DNA from: Odontesthes bonariensis
Taxonomy: Eukaryota > Chordata > Actinopteri > Atheriniformes > Atherinopsidae
DNA: 64,000 nucleotides
Assembly (NCBI RefSeq): GCF_027942865.1
Contig: NC_134510.1
Coordinates: forward strand, 20,887,209-20,951,208
Reading direction: 5' to 3'
Shown: one piece after another, positions 25,130 through 36,317 of the stretch
How the letters are laid out: each line of letters starts with the position of its first letter
How positions within the stretch are numbered: position 1 is the first letter of the stretch
Notes under the pieces: model-generated
Told to the model about the DNA's origin: nothing
Seen by the model: the letters and a program-made list of their open reading frames with translations, nothing else
Database searches by the model: none
Made by a program: the position numbers and the translations under genes

Positions 25130-25180
25130 AAAAATATTTTATTCATCTCCCAATGGGGGAAACTCAATTTTTTTTTTAGC
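25125..25180 (-). mobile_element. Short Rex1-type LINE 3' tail
   Basis: The tract around ATATTTTATTCATCTCCC with CAATGGGGGAAACTC is the reverse of the common fish LINE tail. It interrupts the 3' UTR-like sequence after the orphan LU2, with TTTTAG on both sides. Confidence 0.55.
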
Positions 25181-26498
25181 AGAATTATAAAGCTGCATGC
25201 ATGTTCTTCTTTCCAATAATGTGAAATGAGAAAGCAAAAAAGTTGAGTAAGCAAAGCCCCAAATGTTATTTACCTTAACTTGCTTCATGCAATTTCTTAT
25301 GCGCTTGTTGGGGGCCTAGCAGCGAAGCTAGGATCTGGTGTCCTCGCTCTTTATAACATGAGAACAAAACCTACCAGACACAAAGCCATGAAAATAAAGA
25401 CCATCAATAAAACAAAAGAAGCATAAGAAACAAAAGCGTGTTGCATCTTGCTCAGCCAAACATACATGGATACACTTGACCACGACAATCTCAGCACAAA
25501 ATTGCCACACTGTACAAACAATAGTTATATGTTACCACCACAAAATGGAGCCCAACGGCGACAAACCAAAAGGAATATCCAAAAGTAGCAACTAGTAATC
25601 CAAACCAAATATAAACTCTTGTTAGCACAACACAAACGCTCATATATAGACTGGCCTCATACCACCACAAGTTACAATATTCACAAGATTTCAGTGCAGT
25701 TAAACGCACACGTGAAATGAAATGGGGGGGAAAAAAAAAAAAAAAAACAAAAAAAAAAAAACAGACCCACACCTGATGATCACAACTGGTGCAGCTCACT
25801 CACACACAAAAAATTACTGCCATCACTTAGCCAGAGAAATCTTCAAATGATCCACCCAAAGAGGGGCGACCTTTCCACACTGAAGGTCACCTCTCAAACA
25901 CAAATACACTTATGTCATTATCATAAAGACATGCTCGAGAGCTGATGTACATCATACAGTGAGCACATCCACACACACAGCTGCAACACTAAGTAATCAG
26001 ATGCTTGCTCATATAGGTATTATAATACATTTGGTTATATATACACTGTACATAATCGATCTGCCATCTGACCAACAATCTCAAAAAACATCCAAGTTCA
26101 TATTACACAACAAGGTTTAAAAAAAGCCACAAACACACTACTAAAAACTCAAATACAGCACAGGCCACAAGACTGCTTCGGTATATTGAAATGAGGTGTG
26201 TTTGAAGCTCAGTGCAATTTTAGGACCTCACTTGCAGAAGTGGACAGTCCTTTCCAGCTCTTAATAGATTTTGAGTGCCTGTAAGAGAGAAGAGCCATCA
26301 CATCAATAATTCATTAAACCAACACAGAAGAAAATGACACCAAAATGCACATTAACTATTGTCTGCTGAATCTGTTAGTGTGTTTTGTCCTCCCTCCACC
26401 TCTGGTAACCTATATTTTCATTACCCACTACCCAAACCAGGGTTTGGATCCCATTCCTACTCATCTTTACCCCTTCTATTTCTACTCCCTACCCAAAC
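25181..26498. other. Non-coding stretch with a third copy of a flank fragment
   Basis: Positions 25331-25449 match 9475-9592 and its partner at 20336-20452, so a short piece of duplication A was copied here too. An A/G-rich run lies at 25724-25762. No gene seen in the rest. Confidence 0.5.
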
Positions 26499-28930
26499 TG
26501 TCAGGGTGAGGTGGGAAGGTACTTTCAAAAAAGCAAACTTGGATTTATTTCTCACAAAAAACAAAGTTCAAACAAAAAGCGCGGCTGAGCCGGATTCCAA
26601 AAAATAAACTGTGACAAAACAAACAAATAACTTGACATGGCATGGCATGGAATGAATAAATACTTAGCTTAGCAAGACGACGTACCGAGGGGTGAAGACC
26701 GGTAACATGGGTAAGGATCTGACAAACTGACAGGGGAGACTGGAAACTAAATAGAGGGCTGGTAGTGATTGGAGACAGGGTGCAGCTGGTGATCAGCAGG
26801 GTTTGATCTAATAACAAACCCTGGATCACCAGTGAGCTAAAGGAACTATTGAACAGGAAAAAAAGAGCCTTTAGGGAGCGAGACAGGGAGTTACTGAGGA
26901 GTATACAGAAGCAGCTCAAAGTCAAGATCAGAGAGAGCAAGGAGGTGTATAGAAAGAAGCTTGAGAGTAAACTGCAGAGGAACAATATCAGAGATGTGTG
27001 GTCAGGAATGAAGAAGATCACAGGCCTCAAGCAGAGGGAGGATCGGATGGATGGAAGTCTGGACAGAGCAAATGAGCTGAACACATTCTTCAACAGGTTC
27101 AGTTCAGGAACAAGCTCACCATCCTCCCCTCCTGTTCCCAGCCAAAGAGACATCCCACCCTCCTCTGACCCACAGCTTTCCTGTAACATCTACACCTCCA
27201 CCTCAGTCATGGATTCTTCTGCTTCCACTAGTTTGTCATCAACCCAATCAGGAGATGCTGCTGTCCCCTTTGCCTCCCCCTCCCACTTTTCTGTTTCTAG
27301 AAGTCAGGTGAAGAGGCAGTTGGAGAGACTGAACCGGAACAAGGCTGCAGGTCCAGATGGTGTCAGCCCCCGAGTCCTGAAGGCCTGTGCAGAGCAGCTC
27401 TGTGGGATTCTGCAACACCTTTTCAACCTTAGCTTGACCCAAGAGAAGGTACCACTGTTGTGGAAGACATCCTGTCTGGTTCCGGTACCAAAGAAAACTC
27501 ACCCTTCAGACATTAATGACTACAGACCTGTTGCCCTGACATCCCACATCATGAAGGTCCTGGAGAGACTCCTGCTGACCCACCTGTGTAAGCAAACCAG
27601 CACATATCAGGACCCCCTGCAGTTTGCTTATCGCCATGGAGTTGAGGTTGAAGACGCTATCATACACCTGCTTCAACAAACCCACTGTCATCTGGATAAA
27701 GCAGGCAGCACTGTGAGGATCATGTTCTTTGATTTCTCCAGTGCATTTAACACAATCCAGCCTGATCTGCTTAGTCTGAAACTCCAGAAGACTCAGGTTG
27801 AGGCCTCAACAATCACCTGGATTAATGACTACCTGACAAACAGACCACAGTTTGTCAGACTGAAGAATTGTGTGTCTAACCAGGTGATCAGCAGCACAGG
27901 AGCACCACAGGGGACTGTACTCTCACCATTCCTTTTCACTCTGTACACTTCAGACTTCCAGTACAAGTCAGACTCCTGTCATCTACAGAAATATTCAGAT
28001 GACTCTGCAGTTGTCGGGTGTATTAGAGATGGACAAGAAGCTGAGTACAGAGAGCTGGTGGACCGCTTTGTGGCATGGTGTGGGAACAATCATCTCATCT
28101 TGAATGTTAACAAAACAAAGGAGATGATTGTAGATTTCAGGAGAAACAGGGTCAGATCAAACCCTGTTTCCATCATGGGAGAAGAAGTGGAGGTGGTTGA
28201 GGAATATAAATACCTTGGTGTTCATGTGGACAACAGACTGGACTGGAGACACAACAGTGAAGCCATCTACAAGAAAGGACAGAGCAGACTGTACTTCTTG
28301 AGGAAGCTAAGGTCCTTCAAGGTTTGCAACAAGATGTTGCAGATCTTCTACAAGTCTGTTGTTGAGAGCGTCATTTCCTCTTGCGTCATCTGTTGGGGCA
28401 GCAGCATCAGAACCAGGGACCTAAAAAGACTCAGCAACCTGATAAGGAAGGCTGGTTCTGTTCTGGGGACGGCTGTGGAACCTCTGGAGACAATAATGCA
28501 AAGAAGGATTTTGCATAAAATCAAGAGAATTATGGACAACCCTGAACATCCTCTCCATGAGACTGTTATCAGAAAACAGAGTCTCTTCAGTCAAAGGCTT
28601 CTTCAGTTTGGATGCAAAACGGACCGCTACAGGAAATCTTTCCTGCCCACAGCCATCAGCATCTATAATAACTCTTTGATTTAATTGAGCTACATCAACA
28701 TTTAATTTCCCTCTGGGATAAATAAAGTATTTTTGATTTGAATTGAATTTGACAATGACTAACAGGTGCAGTGAATGAACTAATGATGGGAATGAACTAA
28801 TGACCAGAGTGAGGGGAAAAACAATGACAAGACTAAAAACAAGAACTCAAAACAAAGACATGAACTGAAAATCAAAACATAACCTAAAACATAAAACTAA
28901 AAACATGGGCAGAGTCCCGTGGGCGTGACA
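26499..28930 (-). mobile_element. LTR-like element split by a nested LINE
   Basis: Left part 26499-26791 starts TGTCAGGG; right part about 28750-28930 ends GGGCGTGACA. CAAAC flanks both ends (26494-26498 and 28931-28935), a perfect 5-bp target duplication. The interior is the Rex1 LINE at 26792-28750. Confidence 0.65.
26792..28750 (+). mobile_element. Rex1 LINE, 5'-truncated, with intact reverse-transcriptase frame
   Basis: The frame from about 26800 through 28684 is open and encodes the linker and complete reverse transcriptase: NNKPWITSELK, NKAAGPDGVSPRVLKACAEQ, YRPVALTSHIMKVLER, FDFSSAFNTIQP, GAPQGTVLSPFLFTLY and YSDDSAVVGCI. The catalytic box is YSDD instead of the more usual FADD, as in Rex1 elements. 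The endonuclease part is absent. The 3' end (AATAAAGTATTTTTGA then GAATTGAATT) is the typical Rex1 tail. The intact frame suggests recent insertion, but the copy cannot act without endonuclease from elsewhere. Confidence 0.9.
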
Positions 28931-29259
28931 CAAACCAGGGGTTTGTACCCCCCCCCCCCCCGCGCTATGACTGGTGTGCAAATTTCTTGTGTTTACTTTC
29001 GAATGCTCACAGAAAGAGTAGAGGTGAATTCCTGATGAATAGAGAGGAAAAACAGAGAGGAAAGAAGTAACACTAAGTGTAAATGAAAAAAAGATCATTC
29101 AATGTCCCGTTGAAAGTAAATTCAAGGTTTATCAAGAGTGACGTCACCGGTGCAGGGTGGATGCAGGAGTAGCCTGGGGCTGAGGGCAGGTCCTCTTCAG
29201 GAGAACCACTTATATCTGGAACAGAACAAAGCAAAACTCACTGCTGGTCCAATAACACA

Positions 29260-31935
29260 ATGCACCTCTTTTCACTGGTCCTTGGGATTTGGCTTCTCCC
29301 AAAAGGTAAGTTTTTTCTTTCCTGTGTTCAATATGTAGAATTTTTCTTTCCTCAAAACTGCTATAATTCAATTTAATCTCTTTCTTATTTTTCACTCCTT
29401 TTTCTTTCCAATCTTGTGCATTTACAGATTAAGTTTTTTGAAAAAACCACATTGTTTTTTAATGCTGTGTAGGCACAAAAAAGTTGATTTTTCTTTATAT
29501 GTCTCATCAGTTGACGCACTGAAATGTTATGAGTGTTTACTGGGAGACTCGGGACCTTGCAAGGATTCAAAAGAATGTCCCTCACAAGATCATCAGTGTA
29601 GTTCACTCAGAATCCTGTCATATGCAGGTACGTTTTTCCTTATGTTATGGTGGTTGTTGGTCCCCTGTTTGGCACTTGCTCCTTTTACAGTGGCTTATCT
29701 TTGGCTACAGGTGGTTCAAAAGTTGCTGACCTCGAAGCAAAAGCTTGTGCTTTGGCTCAGGAATGTGTTGAGGGTTCTCTCAACCTTGGAGCGGCCAAAA
29801 CCTTGATTACCACCAAGTGCTGCAACTCGGATCTCTGCAACACCCAGTCTGCCCCAGGTAATTTGCATCCTGTTTGTATTATTTTACATTGTGCAGTGTT
29901 GTTTTAATTGCAGTTTATTTCATCTACACCCAGTGTTGGTCATCTTACTTTTAAAAAGTAATTAGTTACAGTTACAAATTACTTCTCCCAAAAAGTAATT
30001 GAGTTAGTAACTCAGTTACCTCATTGTAAGAGTAATTAGTTACCCAGCAAAGTAACTGTGACGCTATTACGTTCTATAACATCTTTAACGTCGGAGATGT
30101 TTATATTAACTGATTGAAGAATAAAAACACTCTATACAGTATTTTAGAACATTTGGTATTTATTGGAACTCTAGATTGTAGCCTGGCGTGGTAGCATGTG
30201 TTGATGTGAGGTGCTTCATAAGATTCGAGTTGCTTGAGGCAGACGTGGATAGAGTCTTTTTTCCTGGCCATAGCGGGCATGTTACATAAACATTCTTGCC
30301 TTTAATTTAAAGGAGCGAGAAGTAGTGCCGGCACTTCCAGTTTGAGAACGCTACCTTTGAATTTCCCAGGTTTGTTGCCATTGTTGCTGTCTTGTTGTGT
30401 TTAGCGGTCAGAGGCGTGCAGTGAGACAGCGTGAGCAGGGCATACACCCAGCCAATCATCATCGCATTTGCAACGGCATCATCCCCACCCCTGCTCTTTC
30501 CAGGCAGCTGATGTGTGGCCAAAAAAACTGACACCTTGCGCTTCATTCAACCAAATTGTATTAACGCACCACTTCACATTCTCAGTAAAGGCAATGGCGT
30601 TGCAACGATGGGAAAAGTAATTAATTAGATTAGTCGTTACTGAAAAAAATAATGCCGTTACTAACGCCGTTATTACCAACACTGTCTATACCATATTCAA
30701 AATGTCTGGCAAAAGCAGAAACACCGGACCAAGACAAAACTGATATGAACCCAAAGAGTTTTATCAACAACTTTGTTGTTGATAAAACTGATTCTGATTT
30801 TGTAGATACAGACAGAGACATGGTTAAATAAAGTCAATCTTAAAATTTCAACCATATTCCTGAAATTAGACAAACAAAGCAAAACAAAACAAAAATTGTT
30901 GTTCTTATTACACGACAAGGAAGTTTTTAATCACAAAAGTCAGTGTTGTTTATAGAACAACAGCTGGCTTGTGTTCAGCATTCCATTTGCTTCCTGTTCT
31001 CTGTCTGTATGATGGCATATCTCTAATACCAAAAGTAATAAAGACTTGGCAGTAAACATGTCAGGACAATGCTTGGTCTGCTGAAAGACAACATGGGGAA
31101 AAAAAACTCTTGTGAGAGATGGAGTTTTTCAAATTTTCATTTTTGCAGCTTGTTTTTGCTTCTTCCTGTTCTCTTATTAACCTGTTATAGTTTTAAATTG
31201 GAAAAAAAAAATCTATTGAAATTCACAAACCAATAGAAATGTTTCTGTGTTTCACAGTCATCAAACTATAATAGGACAACAGAAAAGCCAATTTTTAAGA
31301 TGTTAGTTTACAATTACCAGTTTCTATTACCATTTTCTTCCTCAAGTAATAGATGTTTATTTCACGGATGTCAGCAAATCCTCTCCAAATGTGCTTCAGC
31401 TGTGAAGGAGATACATGCACTACTAAAATGTTGAACTGTGGTTTAAACTATTTCAGTTGACAGAATAAAAAGACCAAAGTAATTATTAATGTTCTGTTTT
31501 ACAGATGCCAGCAAATCCTCCCCAAATGGCAAAAAGTGCTTCACCTGTAAAGGAGGAACATGCACTACAACTCTGAACTGTGAGACGAATGAGGACTACT
31601 GCATCAAATCAACATGTAAGTGACTTGCTTCTTCCTCTGAGCAGCACATAATTGCTTTGCTCAGAGCAATGTTAAGTGATTCTAATATTAAACATGGGAG
31701 CTTGCTTGATAACATTGTTTTCATTCTCTCAGTGAATGTCGGTGGGACTGAGATGACCTTAAAGGGCTGTGCCTCCAAGATGATGTGCTTGGCTTCATCA
31801 ACTGCACAGATGACAGGAGCCGTCGGAGCAGAACTGAGCTGCTGCCAGGGCGACTTCTGCAACAGCGCCGGCAGCACAAGTGCTGGTCTGCTGCTGATGG
31901 CGGTGCCGCTCATCTCTCTGGTCTTTTTCTTTTAG
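29260..31935 (+). CDS. Gene 3: GPI-anchored two-LU-domain (Ly6/uPAR-like) protein
   Basis: Exons 29260-29305 (signal peptide [15 protein letters not shown], canonical GT donor), 29511-29627, 29711-29857 (LU1), 31505-31615 and 31733-31935 (LU2 plus GPI signal, stop 31933-31935). All introns are phase 1. LU1 runs from LKCYECLLG to [10 protein letters not shown]2 from [10 protein letters not shown] to CCQGDFCN. The C-terminus [15 protein letters not shown] is a hydrophobic GPI signal. It is the most diverged of the copies and lacks the LTR insertion. A dead duplicate of exon 4 lies in the preceding intron (31368-31441), and a hAT MITE lies in intron 3. Likely secreted to and anchored at the cell surface; ligand unknown. 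Confidence 0.88.
29931..30684. mobile_element. Non-autonomous hAT-type element in gene 3 intron
   Basis: Ends CAGTGTTGG and CCAACACTG, flanked by TCTACACC (29923-29930) and TCTATACC (30685-30692), an 8-bp target duplication with one mismatch. The inner arms are rich in AAAGTAATTAGTTAC, a common fish repeat family. Confidence 0.8.
31368..31441 (+). pseudogene. Dead duplicate of LU2 first exon
   Basis: Similar to the start of the real exon at 31505 (SANPLQMCF... region; nucleotide match to TCAGCAAATCCTC, TGTGAAGGAGA and ACATGCACTA). The acceptor AG is lost (TTCACGG), an 8-base deletion shifts the frame, and the 3' part ends in GTTTAAAC. Confidence 0.6.
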
Positions 31936-32022
31936 ATGATTTAGGACAGCAGCATCATGTACAGTTTACTTACCATTTTTGCTGAATTATAGATTTCCCA
32001 CCCCTGTTATTCTCTCAGTTCA

Positions 32023-32956
32023 AGGGATAATCCGGCGTAAAATGCACTTTAGATCAATTTACGGGATGTTGGGAGTACATACGTTGAGTTGACATCAAAA
32101 TCATGTCATTTGAGAATTTCGATTTGACCGTTTTTAGCCAAAAAGTCGTTAGCCTGGAGGTGAAGCGGGCATATCATGTCACCGCTACAAAACACTATTT
32201 TTATACCTCTTCTACAGCTCCAAACAACATAACACTTACATGGTAGTGAGTAGAGGGTCCCTAAAGCCAAACCGAAGTGTCCCGAGGTCTTCATGTGGTC
32301 GGATATAGAGTCCAGATTGAATTTAATCAAGCCAGTACCTGCTCTCAATCAGAGCCTCTTCCGTCAACATGAGGATATCTCACGCGAGACATCACGTCAC
32401 GTGACATTTCAAAATTCCAACCTGTTAGTAAGCTAGGCATTGCTGTTGCATACAACTTCATTTCACTTTCGAAAGAAATACTGGACTATGTTTGTAAAAA
32501 AAACGGCAACGAAATTGTGACTTTCCAGAGCGAGTTACTCCACACTCGGCAATCAACTACGGACTCACGTGACGTGATGTCTCGTGTGAGATAGCCTCTT
32601 GTTGACGGAAGAGGCTCTGATTGAGAGCAGGTACTGGCTTGATTAAATTCAATCTGGACTCTATATCCGACCACATGAAGACCTCGGGACACTTCGGTTT
32701 GGCTTTAGGGACCCTCTACTCACTACCACGTAAGTGTTATGTTGTTTGGAGCTGTAGAAGAGGTATAAAAATAGCGTTTTGTAGCGGTGACATGATATGC
32801 TCCATTCACTTCCAGGCTAACGACTTTTGGCTAAAAACGGTCAAATTGAAATTCTCAAAACACATCCGAATGACATGGTTTTGATGTCAACTCAACGTAT
32901 GTACTCCCAACATCCCGTAAATTGATCTAAAGTGCATTTTACTCCGGATTATCCCT
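32023..32956. mobile_element. Fold-back (long inverted repeat) element in the gene 3 3' UTR
   Basis: 934 bp. The left arm (about 32023-32406) and right arm (about 32566-32956) are near-perfect inverted copies. Termini are AGGGATAATCCGG and its reverse, next to TTCA on the left and TTAA on the right (TTAA target, left one mutated). The same peptide frame appears on opposite strands at 32348-32106 and 32621-32884, which is an effect of the inversion and not a gene. It lies 90 bases after the gene 3 stop; the remainder of the 3' UTR resumes at 32957. Confidence 0.8.
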
Positions 32957-33870
32957 TTAATGCGTGAGAAAGTTGTCGACAAAGCCTAAGATTGTCTTTC
33001 TCTCTTGTTACTGTTTTGAAAAATTAAAGTTTTGGTGCAGGAACACAATTTTATTTTTCTTTCATTGAGGATGTGCACTAGAGTCATCTAATCCTGACGA
33101 GCACTCAAATTCTGTTTGTAAAAAGCGTTTACTTAAATGTCAGTATTTCTGACACTTCAACCTTTAGCTGCATGACTACTGGCTTGTGGGGAAATCGAAG
33201 AATGATTACATAATTTTCACATGTTTTTAGCAGTGCATTGAAATTCCACGCATTGTGTACATATCTGTGAAATGTGTTTATGTTATCTAAATGTATTTTA
33301 TCATGTAAAGGCTTGACCTAAGTGACAACAACAAAGTTAACATCCAGAGGTGCCAATTTGTAACATTGCTGTTTTAACAGGAAGACTGGATTTCACAGAA
33401 CTTCCTCTTTTTGAGGTTTGTCTCAAATATTACGTGTAGCTAAATATATTTTACTATCAGTAACTGTAAGTTGATAGTATTTTACTATCAACTGTAACCG
33501 AGTAAGTAACCAGTGTTGACTTATGTACATATATGAATAAAAACAATCAGACAAGTAAAAGTCTCCTGTGGTAGAGAGCTGCCTGACCACAAGAGCAACC
33601 AGATTTTTAACCTTAAAATCACGTGTGTGATTTGTTAATTGACCCTAACCTTGAAACAGTTTAAGATTCTGCATACAATTTTGAATTTAGTCTGACAACA
33701 AAATCCCCCATTATAATGTTATGATAGATATATGTTCCATAAAAATGCACTTCATAAAACCTTCACATTTGCGGCCTGTGGTGTCGCTTGTTTTCTCACT
33801 GATTGTACAACTGTTTCTTTCAGCAGATTTTAACCTTCAGGGGCTGTATTCATAACAATTCAAAGAATCC

Positions 33871-34264
33871 CGACAGGACCAGGCTGGAACTCAGGACGCA
33901 GATGCAGGGATTCTAGTTCTTCAATAAACAATCTTTAATGAAGGGAACAGGATCAAATTTCCGGGACAACTGTGATCAAGGCTGTGATTTAACTGTGGTA
34001 CGGCTGGAGTGAACGCACGAATACGAACACACTGGCACAAGACAAAAGGAGACGCAGACTGTTATGAGTCTTATATAGTCTACAAAGGGTGACAGGGAAC
34101 AGGTGGAATGGAAACCTTCAGCAGACAATCAGACCGAGACACACGAGGAATGGGCAAGTGACCTGAAACGAGGGGAGAGTTACTTTTTCAAAATAAAACA
34201 GGGAATGACAAGACAAGAAATGGAGACAGGACAAAAACCCACTTAACCTTACCGTGGTGTGACA
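33871..34264 (-). mobile_element. Related LTR-like or TGACA-ended element
   Basis: Ends GTGGTGTGACA and on the minus strand begins TGTCACACCACGG, with AATAAA near its far end. Flanks are AATCC and AATAC. The left terminus is CGACAGG rather than TGTCA, so the assignment is tentative. Confidence 0.4.
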
Positions 34265-36317
34265 AATACTCTCAAAGAAATCCTAATTTAGCTTAAAATA
34301 AATCCAGCTTCAGAGTGATTCGGGACCGATCTCAGAGCAAGGCAATGAAAAAAAAAACTTTTTGAGTACTGCCTGTTTTAATTTACTTTTTATTCCCCTT
34401 CTTTGTTTCATAGCTGATTTTATTCACCTTTTCTCTTATCTGCAGGTTGCTTTTAAAAGTGTGGTCTTTCACATCCCTTTACATTTTTCAGTGTTAGTTT
34501 CATTCCTTGCTTGTGTCCTTTTAATTGCTTTCTAAAGCACCGAGGTGCAATTAGTTCAAATTAATTGTACAAATTTAAATGGACTATACAAATGTAAAAT
34601 GTCTTCCTTGAATCAGTCTTCCCCAGCCAGCGGTATGCAATACCTGTGCCTTCTCAGTGCAGCAATCAAAACTTAAAACATGCTTTTTTTTCCCAGCAAT
34701 TAATTAGGGCCCACATGGCAGTGAATTGCAAGCCATAAAGCTGAATACAAAATTAATTTAAGTACTCCTTGGTGAGGAAACTCCTATAAATAGATATGTA
34801 ACAAGGCTAGGCACATAAATAAACATCTTCATGTCTCCCAGATGCAAGCTATTAGTTTATTATACCAAAATTTGCACTGAGACAGCTCACACACAGTATA
34901 TCAGGGCCATTGTTGACTGCAGAGAAACTGACAAATTACCACAGGGAAACGAGGACAATACAACAACAACAGCATCAGTGAATGGAAAACAACAGGGAAG
35001 ATCAGAGTACCGGGAGGGTTGATGAATTGTGTGACAACAGGTGAGGGATTAACAGGAAACAGGTGTGAATGGGACCAGCGGACAAAACCAAGTCAACTGA
35101 GGATATCTAGGGGTAATGACAAGGGACAGAAATACAAGACGATCTAACAGCGATGAATGAAAACCTAAACAGAATACAAGAACTAAAGTTCAAACAAAGT
35201 ATGAAACAGAACACAGACTAAAACAAGGCACTGAGAAATGACTAATCCAGAGAAAAGACAAAGAAACAAAAGACCAAGGACCGGCACACAAAATCAATGG
35301 ACCATGACAGTTAGTACCGTCACCTGACAACATTGAAGTCCCTGTTTAGATTCCTGGCTTATGATTTTGCTTGGAGAGTTCTCCCTGTTCCATCGTTCTC
35401 CCGCTATTCTCTGGGAATACCTGGGTTTTCCTCTCCTGTTTTTTTCCCCCAATGGCGTGGGTGTTTATGCAATCACGATTGTCTACCCCCCCGTTAGTCC
35501 TGTGATGGACCAACAGCCTGTCCATGATGTACCCCACCATCTCACTCTATGACTTCTGACTAAAGCGCTCCATCAGCCCACCAATCATTCGGGTATAGAA
35601 AACAGAAGGATGTATTTCATGAAGCCTAAAATTGTCTCAGAGAGGGTAGTTTTTTTAATGCACAACAATACACACCACAACTTAAGTCAAACAAGTAAAT
35701 TTATTATCGTTACAGACTGATAATGTCATTTACATTACATTTACATTCTTGAAATGTATAATCAATCTTAAAGAAGTTAAATCATGAGGACAATCTCATA
35801 GTTATGCCATTTATTTAAACTAATTCGTTACTCATTTTGCTGGTACTCACATGGACCAATTACAAATTGATTGGTCTATGACCTATTATGTTACTGCAGT
35901 CATTTCAGCATCACATCAGTGCTTATATCCCTTTCACCTCCAGTTTTTCATCATTACCAGTGTGGGTCCTTGACTTCACCAGATATACATAAGGAACAGC
36001 ATCAGTACCATCAGAACCTGTGTCTACACGACAGAGCATGATATGACTGCTTTCTCAAAAGGAAGGCAAATTGCTGAAGTTTGTTCACAGACATGCAACA
36101 ATACCCTCTGTCTCATGCCATGTCACAGTAATCACTGCATTTATTTATAACATTTTTCTTTCATGAGTTTCCAGAATGAGGTTAATTCATCATCGTCCCC
36201 CACACAAGAGAATATGTGAATTCATAAAAAGAATGAATAAAAAAAAAAGAAAAAGAAACTTTAGGCTGGAAGAATGTGATATATTTCCAAGATGATGCCA
36301 AGTTGTCTCTGGTGCAC
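34265..36317. other. Intergenic, facing 3' ends of LU and Siglec-like genes
   Basis: A degenerate fish-wide dispersed repeat lies at about 35350-35550 (GTTCTCCCTGTTCC... context). An AATAAA on the minus strand at 36140-36145 would serve the Siglec-like gene ending at 36318. A minus-strand frame at 36017-35923 ends in VPYVYLVKSR, which fits an ITIM, but its phase does not fit the preceding exons. No other gene seen. Confidence 0.4.

Noticed and set aside
25724-25762. Functional poly-purine signal
   Set aside because: Simple G and A run of low complexity in a non-coding stretch, most likely a retrotransposon tail or assembly-prone repeat.
32106-32884. Identical peptide frames on opposite strands (MRAGTGLIKFNLDS...)
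   Set aside because: They lie in the two arms of the fold-back element, and matching frames on both strands follow from the inverted repeat.
35923-36017. Minus-strand exon with VPYVYL as an ITIM-containing end of receptor A
   Set aside because: The motif fits an ITIM, but the exon would need a phase-1 entry while the preceding exon (37318) ends in phase 0. The alternative last exon at 36318-36344 fits the phase and matches receptor C.
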